DNA of 61,959 nt. Source: Bacteroidaceae bacterium (lineage in GTDB: Bacteria > Bacteroidota > Bacteroidia > Bacteroidales > Bacteroidaceae). Position numbers and translations under genes: made by a program. The notes under the pieces are model-generated. The model searched no databases. It was not told where the DNA came from and saw nothing but the letters and a program-made list of their open reading frames with translations. Of the stretch, positions 41,917-49,544 are shown one piece after another (position 1 is the first letter of the stretch; each line of letters begins with the position of its first letter). The stretch is from positions 1 to 61,959 of the forward strand of contig JAFSWM010000033.1 of NCBI GenBank assembly GCA_017444485.1, given 5' to 3'.

Positions 41917-42720
41917 ATGAAACTCACCGTCGCCGCCCAGGGAGGGCTTTGCAACCGTCTGCGAGTGCTCTTCGGCACACTGGCAGTGGCCGAGGCGCAG
42001 CAGGTGCGCACCCGCCTGGTGTGGGAGCCCAACTGGCAGTGCGAGGCCTACTTCGACGAACTCTTCGAGCCCCTGCAGAGCCCGTGGCTGACGGTGACCG
42101 ACGGCTTGTTCCTCGACCGGCCCTCGTCGCACAAGGAACTCTATCTGCCCCAGGTGCTCCGCTTGCCGCTCTATAGGAAGCAAATCAAACTCTTCCACCC
42201 CGACCGCCACGGCCCGCTGGCCGAAGCCCTGCGCCGCTACCGCAGCCTCTACATCAACACCGGCTTCCAGGTAGCACCCTACGGCACCGAGCAGTTTCGC
42301 CGCCTGCGCGCCCTGCCCGAACTGCAGGCGCGGATCGACAAAACCGTGGCGCACTTCCCCGAAAACATCATCGGCGTGCACGTGCGCCGCAGCGACAACA
42401 CATGGTCCAAGCAAGTGAGCACCGACGAAGCCTTTGTGCGCGCCATGGAGCAGTACCCCGACGCCAAGTTCTACATCGCCTCCGACGATGCCGAAGTGAA
42501 ATGGCTCCTGCGCGACACTTTCAAGGGCCGCACCCTCGCCCAGGAGACCGACGGCCTGCGCGACAACGCCTTCAGCCTCGGCGAAGCACTGGTGGACCTG
42601 TGCTGCCTCGCAGCCACACGCCGCGTCATCGGCAGTTACTGGAGTTCGTTCAGCGACCTCGCCGCAGAGATAGGCGGCGTACCCCTCGAGATAGCAGGCA
42701 AGTCTTTCATTGAACATTGA
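41917..42720 (+). CDS. Fucosyltransferase-like glycosyltransferase
   Basis: A 267-residue soluble glycosyltransferase whose two clearest motifs, GGLCNRLRVLFG at the N-terminus (residues 9-20) and GVHVRRSDN (about residue 151), match the GDP-fucose-type superfamily (NodZ, alpha-1,6- and O-fucosyltransferases), where the H-x-R-R-x-D loop binds the donor. Donor and acceptor are not known. The C-terminal IEH and the stop TGA come from the heptad repeat. Followed by an acyltransferase, so it may help decorate a surface glycan. Confidence 0.8.
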   Translation: MKLTVAAQGGLCNRLRVLFGTLAVAEAQQVRTRLVWEPNWQCEAYFDELFEPLQSPWLTVTDGLFLDRPSSHKELYLPQVLRLPLYRKQIKLFHPDRHGPLAEALRRYRSLYINTGFQVAPYGTEQFRRLRALPELQARIDKTVAHFPENIIGVHVRRSDNTWSKQVSTDEAFVRAMEQYPDAKFYIASDDAEVKWLLRDTFKGRTLAQETDGLRDNAFSLGEALVDLCCLAATRRVIGSYWSSFSDLAAEIGGVPLEIAGKSFIEH

Positions 42721-42939
42721 ACATTGACCATTGAACATTACCAATACCACAGCTAACTGGTCTTGCCAATGTTCAACGTTCAATGTTCAACGTTCAATGT
42801 TCAACGTTCAATGTTCAACGTTCAATGTTCAATGTTCAATGTTCAATGTTCCAACGTTCAACGGTCAATGTTCAACGGTCAATGTTCAACGGTCAATGTT
42901 CAACGGTCAATGTTCAACGGTCAATGTTCAACGGTTAAC
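42708..42939. repeat. Heptad-repeat hairpin (family A), copy 2, with expanded right arm
   Basis: Left arm of AACATTG/ACCATTG units (42708-42739) contains the glycosyltransferase stop codon. The centre has ACCAATACC and GGTCTTGCC (42740-42766). The right arm is 24 heptads of CAATGTT, CAACGTT or CAACGGT: twelve (42767-42850), one extra C at 42851, then twelve more (42852-42935). It runs into the acyltransferase reading frame. Confidence 0.95.
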
Positions 42940-43920
42940 GGCTTTGAAGCCCTGCGCTGGCTCGCCGCACTCACAGTAGTGGTGAGCCACTTCTTCGGCC
43001 TGGCACAAGTTGAAGGCATGCCAGCGCTGCCCACCGCCGAGGCCGTGCAACTCTTCTTCATCCTCAGCGGCATGCTCACCTATCGCAGCCTCGTCGCAAA
43101 GCCCGGCACACTCGCCTTCTACAAGCGCCGCGCACGCCGCATACTGCCCGCATACTGGAGCGTCATCCTGTTCTGCCTGCTCGTGGGCCTGCTCTTCACC
43201 GAGATACCCCTGCGCCACTTCGTCACCCACCCGCAGACTGGGCGCTACCTGCTTTGGAACGCCCTAATGCTAAACCGCCTGCAGCCCGCACTGCCCGGCG
43301 TCTTCGAGACCCACGTGAACACCGCCATGGACGGCGCCCTCTGGACCATGAAGTACGAAGTAGCCTTCTACCTGCTCCTGCCCGCCGCCGTCCTCCTCCT
43401 GCGCAAATGGGACAAGCGCATCGTCTTTGCCACAGGCTACGTGCTGCTCGTCATAGCCCAGTTCACCCTCAGGCTGATGGCCTACCACGGCGGCGGCGAG
43501 ACCATTGCCCTGCTCTGTCAGCGCGGCGTGTCGCAGGCCGTATGTTTCTGGTCTGGCATGATCGTTTGCGAAGCCTATCCCATACTCTCCGCCCGCAGCC
43601 ACATCGCATTCCCACTGGCCCTGGCCCTGGCTGTGCTCGGTCTCGTATGGTGGCCGTTCAAGATAGTCTGGCCCCTGGCCTATGCCGTACTCATCCTGAT
43701 CATCGGCACGCGCCTCCCGCTCCTGAACCATTGCAACCGCCTGCCACGCATCACCTACGAAATCTTCCTTATCCACTTCCCCATCATACAGGTAGCCGTA
43801 GAGGTCGACCTGCCCCAGCGCTTAGGCACAGCGACGGCATTCAGCGTCTGCCTGCTGCTCAGCCTCATCTTCGCCAGCCTGCTTCATCACACAGTAGGCT
43901 TATTGACCATTGACCATTGA
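42910..43920 (+). CDS. Acyltransferase 3 family (OafA/YrhL-like) membrane protein
   Basis: A 336-residue membrane protein with about ten membrane segments that transfers acyl groups to sugars. The family start ALRWLAALTVVVSHFFG supplies the conserved Arg and His; PAYWSVILF and AFYKRRARRILP (R-x-x-R-I-x-P) are also seen. Between the heptad array (to 42935) and that conserved Arg there is no ATG, GTG or TTG in frame, so the start must lie in the array; the last in-frame ATG is 42910, giving the N-terminus MFNGQCSTVNG. The frame stays open further up to 42763. The end, LLTIDH and TGA, is supplied by the next repeat. Confidence 0.85.
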   Translation: MFNGQCSTVNGFEALRWLAALTVVVSHFFGLAQVEGMPALPTAEAVQLFFILSGMLTYRSLVAKPGTLAFYKRRARRILPAYWSVILFCLLVGLLFTEIPLRHFVTHPQTGRYLLWNALMLNRLQPALPGVFETHVNTAMDGALWTMKYEVAFYLLLPAAVLLLRKWDKRIVFATGYVLLVIAQFTLRLMAYHGGGETIALLCQRGVSQAVCFWSGMIVCEAYPILSARSHIAFPLALALAVLGLVWWPFKIVWPLAYAVLILIIGTRLPLLNHCNRLPRITYEIFLIHFPIIQVAVEVDLPQRLGTATAFSVCLLLSLIFASLLHHTVGLLTIDH

Positions 43921-44030
43921 TGATTGACCATTGATGATTGACCATTGATGATTGACCATTGATGATTGACCATTGACTATTCTCAGTGGTATTGCCAATG
44001 GTCAATGTTCAATGTTCAATGTTCAATGTT
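43906..44030. repeat. Heptad-repeat hairpin (family A), copy 3
   Basis: Left arm: ten heptads ACCATTG or ATGATTG (43906-43975), containing the acyltransferase stop codon. Centre with GGTATTGC (43976-43995). Right arm: one CAATGGT and four CAATGTT units (43996-44030). The RdgB start codon lies 23 bases further on. Confidence 0.93.
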
Positions 44031-44053
44031 CAATAAAAGAAACCATAAAGACC

Positions 44054-44641
44054 ATGAAGGAAATCGTCTTCGCCACCAACAACGCCCACAAACTCGCAGA
44101 GATACGCGCCATCCTCGGCACAGCCTTCAACGTGCTCAGCCTTGCCGACATAGGCTGCCACGACGACATCCCCGAGACCGCCGACACCCTCGAGGGCAAT
44201 GCCTTGCAGAAGGCACGCTACGTAGCCGAGCACTACCACACCGCCTGCTTTGCCGACGACACAGGCCTTGAAGTCACAGCCCTCGGCGGCGCACCCGGCG
44301 TCCATACCGCCCGCTATGCCTATCCCGACCGGCAAGACACCGAGGCCAACACCGACCGCTTGCTCCAAGAGTTGCAGCACGCTGCCGACCGCTCAGCCCG
44401 CTTTCGCACCGTCATTGCCTACATCGATGCAGCCGGCAAAGAGCACCTCTTCGAAGGCATCGTGCACGGCCACATCACCACACAGCGCCAAGGCACCGAA
44501 GGCTTCGGCTACGACCCCGTCTTCGCTTCAGACGAGAGCGGCCTCACCTTCGCACAGATGGGCGTGCAGGCCAAAAACCGCATCAGCCACAGGGCACGCG
44601 CCGTGGCAAGACTCAGCGAATACTTGCTCATTGACCATTGA
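44054..44641 (+). CDS. rdgB: XTP/dITP diphosphatase (RdgB/HAM1)
   Basis: A 195-residue house-cleaning enzyme that hydrolyses non-canonical purine triphosphates (dITP, XTP) to monophosphates. It begins KEIVFATNNAHKLAEI, the family substrate loop, with FADDTGLEVTALGGAPGVHTARYA near residue 70 and GFGYDPVF near 150 and SHRARA near the end. The ATG at 44054 is the family start; the frame continues upstream into the heptad repeat, which is not part of the protein. The final LIDH and TGA come from repeat copy 4. Confidence 0.95.
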   Translation: MKEIVFATNNAHKLAEIRAILGTAFNVLSLADIGCHDDIPETADTLEGNALQKARYVAEHYHTACFADDTGLEVTALGGAPGVHTARYAYPDRQDTEANTDRLLQELQHAADRSARFRTVIAYIDAAGKEHLFEGIVHGHITTQRQGTEGFGYDPVFASDESGLTFAQMGVQAKNRISHRARAVARLSEYLLIDH

Positions 44642-44731
44642 CCATTGATCATTGAACATTGACCATTGAACATTGCCAATACCGGCAGCGTATGTGGTTT
44701 TGCTAATGTTCAATGTTCAACAGTCAATGTT
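44627..44731. repeat. Heptad-repeat hairpin (family A), copy 4
   Basis: Left arm of seven heptads (44627-44675) that includes the rdgB stop codon, centre with CCAATACC and GGTTTTGC (44676-44703), right arm TAATGTT, CAATGTT, CAACAGT, CAATGTT (44704-44731). The speA ATG is 24 bases downstream. Confidence 0.92.
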
Positions 44732-44755
44732 CAATAAAAATAAAACTCAAAGCCT

Positions 44756-46654
44756 ATGACAACGAGAAAATGGCGGCTGGAGGACTCTGAGGACCTCTAC
44801 AACGTGAAAGGTTGGGGCGCCGGCTACTTCGGCATCAACAAGGCCGGCCACGCCTGTGTCACCACGCTCAAGGGCGGCACGCAGGTGGACCTGCAAGAAG
44901 TGATGGAAGAACTCGAAGGGCGCGACATGCCCGCCCCCGTCCTGCTACGCTTTCCCGACATCCTCGCCGACCGCATAGAGATGACGGCCAACTGCTTCGC
45001 CAAGGCCCGCAAGGAATACAACTACCGCGCCGAGCACTTCATCATCTACCCCATCAAGGTCAACCAGATGCGCCCCGTGGTGGAGGAAATCATCAGCCAC
45101 GGCGCACGCTACAACCTCGGTCTGGAATGCGGTGCCAAGCCCGAACTCCATGCCGTGCTGGGGGTGAATATGGACAGCGACAGCCCCATCATCTGCAACG
45201 GCCATAAGGACCGCAACTACATCGAACTCGCATTGCTTGCCCAAAAGATGGGCAAACGCGTCTTCCTCGTCATCGAGAAACTCCCAGAACTCCAAATCAT
45301 AGCCCAGGCAGCCGAGAAGATCGGTGTGCGCCCCAACCTCGGCATACGTATCAAACTCGCCAGCAGCGGCAGCGGCAAGTGGGAGGAGAGCGGCGGTGAC
45401 GCCTCCAAGTTTGGCCTCTCGTGTAGCGAACTGCTGCAAGCCCTCGACTGGCTCGACGCCAACGGGCTGCACGACTGCCTGCGCCTCATCCACTTCCACA
45501 TAGGCAGTCAGATCACCAAGATACGCCGCATCAATACCGCCCTGCGCGAGGCCGCACAGTACTATGTGCAACTGCGCACCATGGGGTGGCAGATCGATTT
45601 CGTGGACTGCGGCGGCGGACTCGGCGTGGACTACGACGGCACACGCTCCAGCAACTCACAAAGCAGCGTGAACTACAGCGTGCAGGAGTATGTGAACGAC
45701 TGCGTCTATAACTTCGTAGATGCCTCCGACAAGAACGACATCCCGCACCCCAACCTCATCACAGAGGGCGGGCGCTCCCTCACCGCTCACCACAGCCTCC
45801 TCGTGCTCGACGTGATGGAGAGTGTGCGCCTGAGCGAGATGTCGCAAGACTTCCAGCCCGACGAGGACGCCCACCAACTCGTAAAAGACCTCACCGAGAT
45901 TTGGGACAAACTCTCCCCGCGCTCCATGCTCGAGGACTGGCACGACGCCGAAGATATACGCGCCGAGGCCCTCGACCTCTTCCGCCACGGCATCATCGAC
46001 CTGCGCACCCGTGCACAGATTGAGAGCCTCTACTGGAGCGTCACGCGCGAAGTCGATGAACTCTCGCACCACCAGAAGCACGTGCCCGACGAACTGCGTG
46101 CCCTCGACAGCCTGATGGCCGACAAGTATTTCTGCAACTTCTCCCTCTTCCAGTCACTGCCCGACGCTTGGGGCATCGACCAAATCTTTCCCATCATGCC
46201 GCTCGCCCGCTTGGCAGAACGTCCCACGCGCAACGCCACCATCCAGGACATCACCTGCGACAGCGACGGAAAGATCGATGCCTATGTGAACCACGATCAG
46301 CAAAAGACCTACCTGCCGCTCCACGAGGTCAGCCCCGGCGAGCACTACTACATCGGCGTGTTCCTCGTTGGCGCCTATCAGGAAATTCTCGGCAACATGC
46401 ACAACCTCTTCGGCGACACCAACGCCGTACACATCTCTGTGGACGAGGAGGGCTGGCACATCGACAAAACGATTGACGGCGAGACCGTGGCCGACCTGCT
46501 CGACTATGTGCAGTACGACCCCAAGCGCCTCGTGCGCCGACTGGAAACGTGGGTGACACGCGCCGTGAAGGAGCAACGCATCACTCCCGAGGAGGGCAAA
46601 GAGTTCATCTCTAACTATCGCAGCGGCCTTTACGGATATACTTATATTGAGTGA
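44756..46654 (+). CDS. speA: Biosynthetic arginine decarboxylase
   Basis: A 632-residue PLP enzyme making agmatine from arginine, the first step of one route to polyamines. The PLP-binding Lys101 is in YPIKVNQMRPVVE; HFHIGSQ and DCGGGLGVDYDG (phosphate-binding Gly-rich loop) follow, and EGGRSLTAHHS is seen near residue 340. Length agrees with the E. coli enzyme. Last gene of the plus-strand run that begins with leuS. Confidence 0.97.
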   Translation: MTTRKWRLEDSEDLYNVKGWGAGYFGINKAGHACVTTLKGGTQVDLQEVMEELEGRDMPAPVLLRFPDILADRIEMTANCFAKARKEYNYRAEHFIIYPIKVNQMRPVVEEIISHGARYNLGLECGAKPELHAVLGVNMDSDSPIICNGHKDRNYIELALLAQKMGKRVFLVIEKLPELQIIAQAAEKIGVRPNLGIRIKLASSGSGKWEESGGDASKFGLSCSELLQALDWLDANGLHDCLRLIHFHIGSQITKIRRINTALREAAQYYVQLRTMGWQIDFVDCGGGLGVDYDGTRSSNSQSSVNYSVQEYVNDCVYNFVDASDKNDIPHPNLITEGGRSLTAHHSLLVLDVMESVRLSEMSQDFQPDEDAHQLVKDLTEIWDKLSPRSMLEDWHDAEDIRAEALDLFRHGIIDLRTRAQIESLYWSVTREVDELSHHQKHVPDELRALDSLMADKYFCNFSLFQSLPDAWGIDQIFPIMPLARLAERPTRNATIQDITCDSDGKIDAYVNHDQQKTYLPLHEVSPGEHYYIGVFLVGAYQEILGNMHNLFGDTNAVHISVDEEGWHIDKTIDGETVADLLDYVQYDPKRLVRRLETWVTRAVKEQRITPEEGKEFISNYRSGLYGYTYIE

Positions 46655-46670
46655 CGCAAAGCAAAGTCCA

Positions 46671-46760
46671 TTGTAGTTTAAACTAGGTCCGTGTGACTTT
46701 AAAGTCACACCGAGTGACTTTAAAGTCACACGGATATAGTTTCAACGAAGGTCCGTTGAA
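46671..46760. repeat. Twin-palindrome repeat (family C), complete copy
   Basis: Two GTGACTTTAAAGTCAC palindromes nested in a 21-bp inverted repeat (46688-46708 with 46714-46734, loop ACCGA), bounded by AAACTA (46680-46685) and TAGTTT (46737-46742). Upstream TAGTTTAAAC and AGGTCCG match the 27-bp hairpin at 12887. A further inverted repeat, TTCAACG (46741-46747) with CGTTGAA (46754-46760), follows. Located between the convergent speA and DUF5686 genes. Confidence 0.93.
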
Positions 46761-46826
46761 GTTTGTGTCGCCTCCCAGTACGTTAGGTCTTGCTTCGTGA
46801 AGCGCAAACCGAGGACCACCACATAG

Positions 46827-46863
46827 AAGCCGCCGCCCCTTGTGTGAGAGAGGGCGGCGGCTT
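46827..46863. terminator. GC-rich hairpin between speA and the DUF5686 gene
   Basis: Perfect 12-bp stem AAGCCGCCGCCC (46827-46838) with GGGCGGCGGCTT (46852-46863), 13-base loop, 33 bases past the DUF5686 stop on the minus strand. T-runs are poor; likely a terminator of the minus-strand operon. Confidence 0.55.
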
Positions 46864-46895
46864 GCTGTATCGCCTTGAGGTATGCTCGCGGGCGT

Positions 46896-49544
46896 TCAGA
46901 ACCTAAGTTCGAAGCCCACACGGATGCTGTGCTTCTTCGTTTCGGGGTTGCCAAGGTAGGAAAGGCGGCGCACGTACTGGATGTGGAACACCTTGAACAC
47001 GTTGTATACGCCGGCGTAGAGTTCTATGTAGGGCTTTGAAGCGCTGATGGGGTGGCTCTGATATTCAAAGCACCCATCCTCGCCCCACTGCCCCGGGAAG
47101 TGGAACAGGCGTGCATCGCCGGGGTTGAGGTAGGGGTTGTTGCGGTCGGACAGCGCGCCCCAGAAGATATTCACGCCCACCAGTTCGCGCCACTTGAGTT
47201 TGCGCAGCAGGGGAATGCGGTTAAAGAGTTTGCCGCTGAAGTCCCATTGGCCAAAGAATTGCAGCGCGCGGTCGGCCATGAACTCCATGTTGTCGGCCAT
47301 CGAGAACGAGTTGTCGGCACTGAAGTAGGAGAGATTGGTGCGCGGGGTGATGAGGAAGGGGTAGGGCACGCGGTTCCATTGCACCGCGCCGTGTAGTTGC
47401 ATGTCGATTTTTCCCCAAGAGCCCACCCAGAACCGCTTGTAGAGCATCAGTTCGGTGAGGTTGTTGGTGTAGTCGGCACCGAGGAATCCCCTTGCGCTAA
47501 TGGTGTGCGACAAGGAGATGATCGGCGCGTCGTGGTTGGTGGGGAAGCGTCGCTGCTTCGTGTTCATCCAGGTCACACCAGGCTGGTAGGTCAGCCCCAG
47601 TTGCAGTTCGGCGCGGTTCAGGTGCTTCTTGTAGAGCGCTGCGTCCTGCGACACGTCGCCCGTGGAGAGCGGCTGGTAGAACAGTGAGAGGGTGGGGGTG
47701 GTCCGCTCGCGGCTGGCCTCCGCCCATATTTGCAAGCCGTTGCCCCACTCGCGGTGGTAGTGCAGGCTGAGGGCACGGAGGTAGTACATGTGGTTCACGT
47801 CGGCCCACTTCAAGGCTTTGAACGTGTTGTCCTTGTCGGCCCCGAGGAAACGGTCGGACGGCGAGAAAACGTCGTCGGTATAGATCAGTGTGAGGTCGTG
47901 ACGTGGGAATTCGTGCGGGCGGTATGCCTTGGGGAGGAAGGAATAGGTGGTCTCGAGTTGTCCTTTCCAGCGTCCGTCCTTAAAGCCGTAGGCAAGGTAT
48001 CCCTTGAAGAAGAGGTGGGGATTGAGATGCGCCGTGGTCTGGGCGGAGGCACGCAGACGCAGCCCGTCCACTTTGTTGGTGGAAATCATGCTCAGTATCG
48101 GGCCGATGTCAATCTTGCCAGGTTTGCCCTCGCTGCCGGTCTCGATGAAGTTTTCCACAAAGGCTTGCAGGGCGAGCATATAGAGTTTGTAGCCCTTCAT
48201 TCCCCTGATGCGCGACATCACGCCTTTGACGCCCTCCTCAGTCTGTTGTATGCTGCCTGGTCGGTAGCGGTCCCAGTAGGCCTCGTCGCGCACGGTGGCC
48301 TGTGGCTCGGTGCGTGTGTCGCCCTCAAACTTGAAGGTGCGGGCAGGGATTTCGCCGAAGTCGTAGTGCGAATAGGCCGTGGTGCGGCGTATCATCCATT
48401 TGCCCATGATGTCGAGCAGGTTGAGTTGCACGATCATGTCGTCCTCCTCCATCACGTGCTCGCCGGTGGAGAGTTGCACAAACTGCTGGCGGATCATCAT
48501 GTTGGTCACCCAGTTTACGCCCGAGCCGTGGGGGATGCCCATCTCCACGCGCCGCACGCGCCACGAACTGTCGCCGACCACCACGAACAGGTGGCCGCTG
48601 AAGCCGAAGTCCTGCGAGTTGGCAGGGGTGAAGTTCACGTCCACGCAGCGGTCGCCACCGATGTCCGTGGTGTCGCCGAGGAAGAAGTGGTAGAAACTGA
48701 TGGCGCCGGAGCCTATGGGACTGATGAACTGGTGGCGCAGCAGCATGATTTCGTTGTCGTAGATGTTCACGTCGGTGAAGCATTCGGCCAGCATCTGCGA
48801 CATGTTGTCGCCGGTGGAAAGGAGTTGCGTCACACCGATGTTGCGCTTGCCGGTGACGATGGTCTTTTCAGCCTTGGGGCGTTTGCGCCACACCTGCGTC
48901 TGCGTGCTCTCGTCCATCGTCACGGGCAGGATCACGGTGCCGGTCTCTTCACACACCTCCTCGCTTCCTTTGAGGAAGGAGAGGGGTTTGAGAGTGATGA
49001 GATCAAACGTGTGGGGCGTCACCTCGTCGAGCGCAAAGGTCATGCGCGTGTATTTGTCGTAGCGGAAGTAGTCGTGTGTGTGCAGGTCGGTCTGTTTCTT
49101 TGCTGCGATGACCTTGCGCATGAGTTCCACGGCGGGGTTCTCTTTCCGGCTGTAGCGTGTTCGCCGTCCCTGCACCACCGCGGTGCCGAGTTCGGAGTCG
49201 AACGGTGCGAGTTGCACCTCGATCTCCGTCTGCCGCCTGATGTTGATAGTCTGTGCCGTGTAGCCCACGCAGGCCACACGCAGTTTGCCTCTGCGCAGTG
49301 GCTTGGCGAAGGTGCCGTCGCGTCCCGTCTGCGTGATTTCGCCGCCTTGGTAATACACACTGGCGGCCATAACCGGCTCACCGGTCACGGCGTCGATCAC
49401 ACGTCCGCGCAAGGTGTCTTGCGCATGGGCGGGAAAAGCGCAGCATAGGCACAGAAGGAATAGCAGGAGGGCGTGCCTTAATATAATATGGTAGGCGGTG
49501 AGGCAGGAGTATGTCGCTGCGCCGCGTTTATTCCAGTTCTTCAT
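46896..49544 (-). CDS. DUF5686 outer-membrane protein with carboxypeptidase-regulatory-like domain
   Basis: An 882-residue exported protein. The signal peptide has a long N-region (cut near HAQ, residue 42). A carboxypeptidase-regulatory-like beta domain (about 43-125, LRGRVIDAVTGEPVMAASVYY) is followed by the large DUF5686 region, with a C-terminal half rich in alternating aromatic strands and a final Phe (VGFELRF), as in outer-membrane beta-barrels. The domain order recalls SusC-like receptors but lacks the plug. Its ATG overlaps the inositol-phosphate synthase stop by 17 bases. Function unknown; context points to the envelope. Confidence 0.88.
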   Translation of the reverse strand: MKNWNKRGAATYSCLTAYHIILRHALLLFLLCLCCAFPAHAQDTLRGRVIDAVTGEPVMAASVYYQGGEITQTGRDGTFAKPLRRGKLRVACVGYTAQTINIRRQTEIEVQLAPFDSELGTAVVQGRRTRYSRKENPAVELMRKVIAAKKQTDLHTHDYFRYDKYTRMTFALDEVTPHTFDLITLKPLSFLKGSEEVCEETGTVILPVTMDESTQTQVWRKRPKAEKTIVTGKRNIGVTQLLSTGDNMSQMLAECFTDVNIYDNEIMLLRHQFISPIGSGAISFYHFFLGDTTDIGGDRCVDVNFTPANSQDFGFSGHLFVVVGDSSWRVRRVEMGIPHGSGVNWVTNMMIRQQFVQLSTGEHVMEEDDMIVQLNLLDIMGKWMIRRTTAYSHYDFGEIPARTFKFEGDTRTEPQATVRDEAYWDRYRPGSIQQTEEGVKGVMSRIRGMKGYKLYMLALQAFVENFIETGSEGKPGKIDIGPILSMISTNKVDGLRLRASAQTTAHLNPHLFFKGYLAYGFKDGRWKGQLETTYSFLPKAYRPHEFPRHDLTLIYTDDVFSPSDRFLGADKDNTFKALKWADVNHMYYLRALSLHYHREWGNGLQIWAEASRERTTPTLSLFYQPLSTGDVSQDAALYKKHLNRAELQLGLTYQPGVTWMNTKQRRFPTNHDAPIISLSHTISARGFLGADYTNNLTELMLYKRFWVGSWGKIDMQLHGAVQWNRVPYPFLITPRTNLSYFSADNSFSMADNMEFMADRALQFFGQWDFSGKLFNRIPLLRKLKWRELVGVNIFWGALSDRNNPYLNPGDARLFHFPGQWGEDGCFEYQSHPISASKPYIELYAGVYNVFKVFHIQYVRRLSYLGNPETKKHSIRVGFELRF

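Noticed and set aside
42767-42935. Heptad array considered as a CRISPR-like array
   Set aside because: Units are 7 bases, without unique spacers, and no cas genes are near. The 22-bp arrays at 7657 and 41763 fail for the same reason.
42731-42979. An 82-residue open frame through the heptad array with a 7-residue repeat
   Set aside because: The right-arm heptads are open in all three frames by composition, so an open frame here carries no evidence of a gene. Only the acyltransferase frame is supported by homology downstream.
46680-46740. Twin palindrome as a phage or integron attachment site
   Set aside because: No integrase, no tRNA overlap and no direct repeat bounding an island; the element recurs at gene ends instead.
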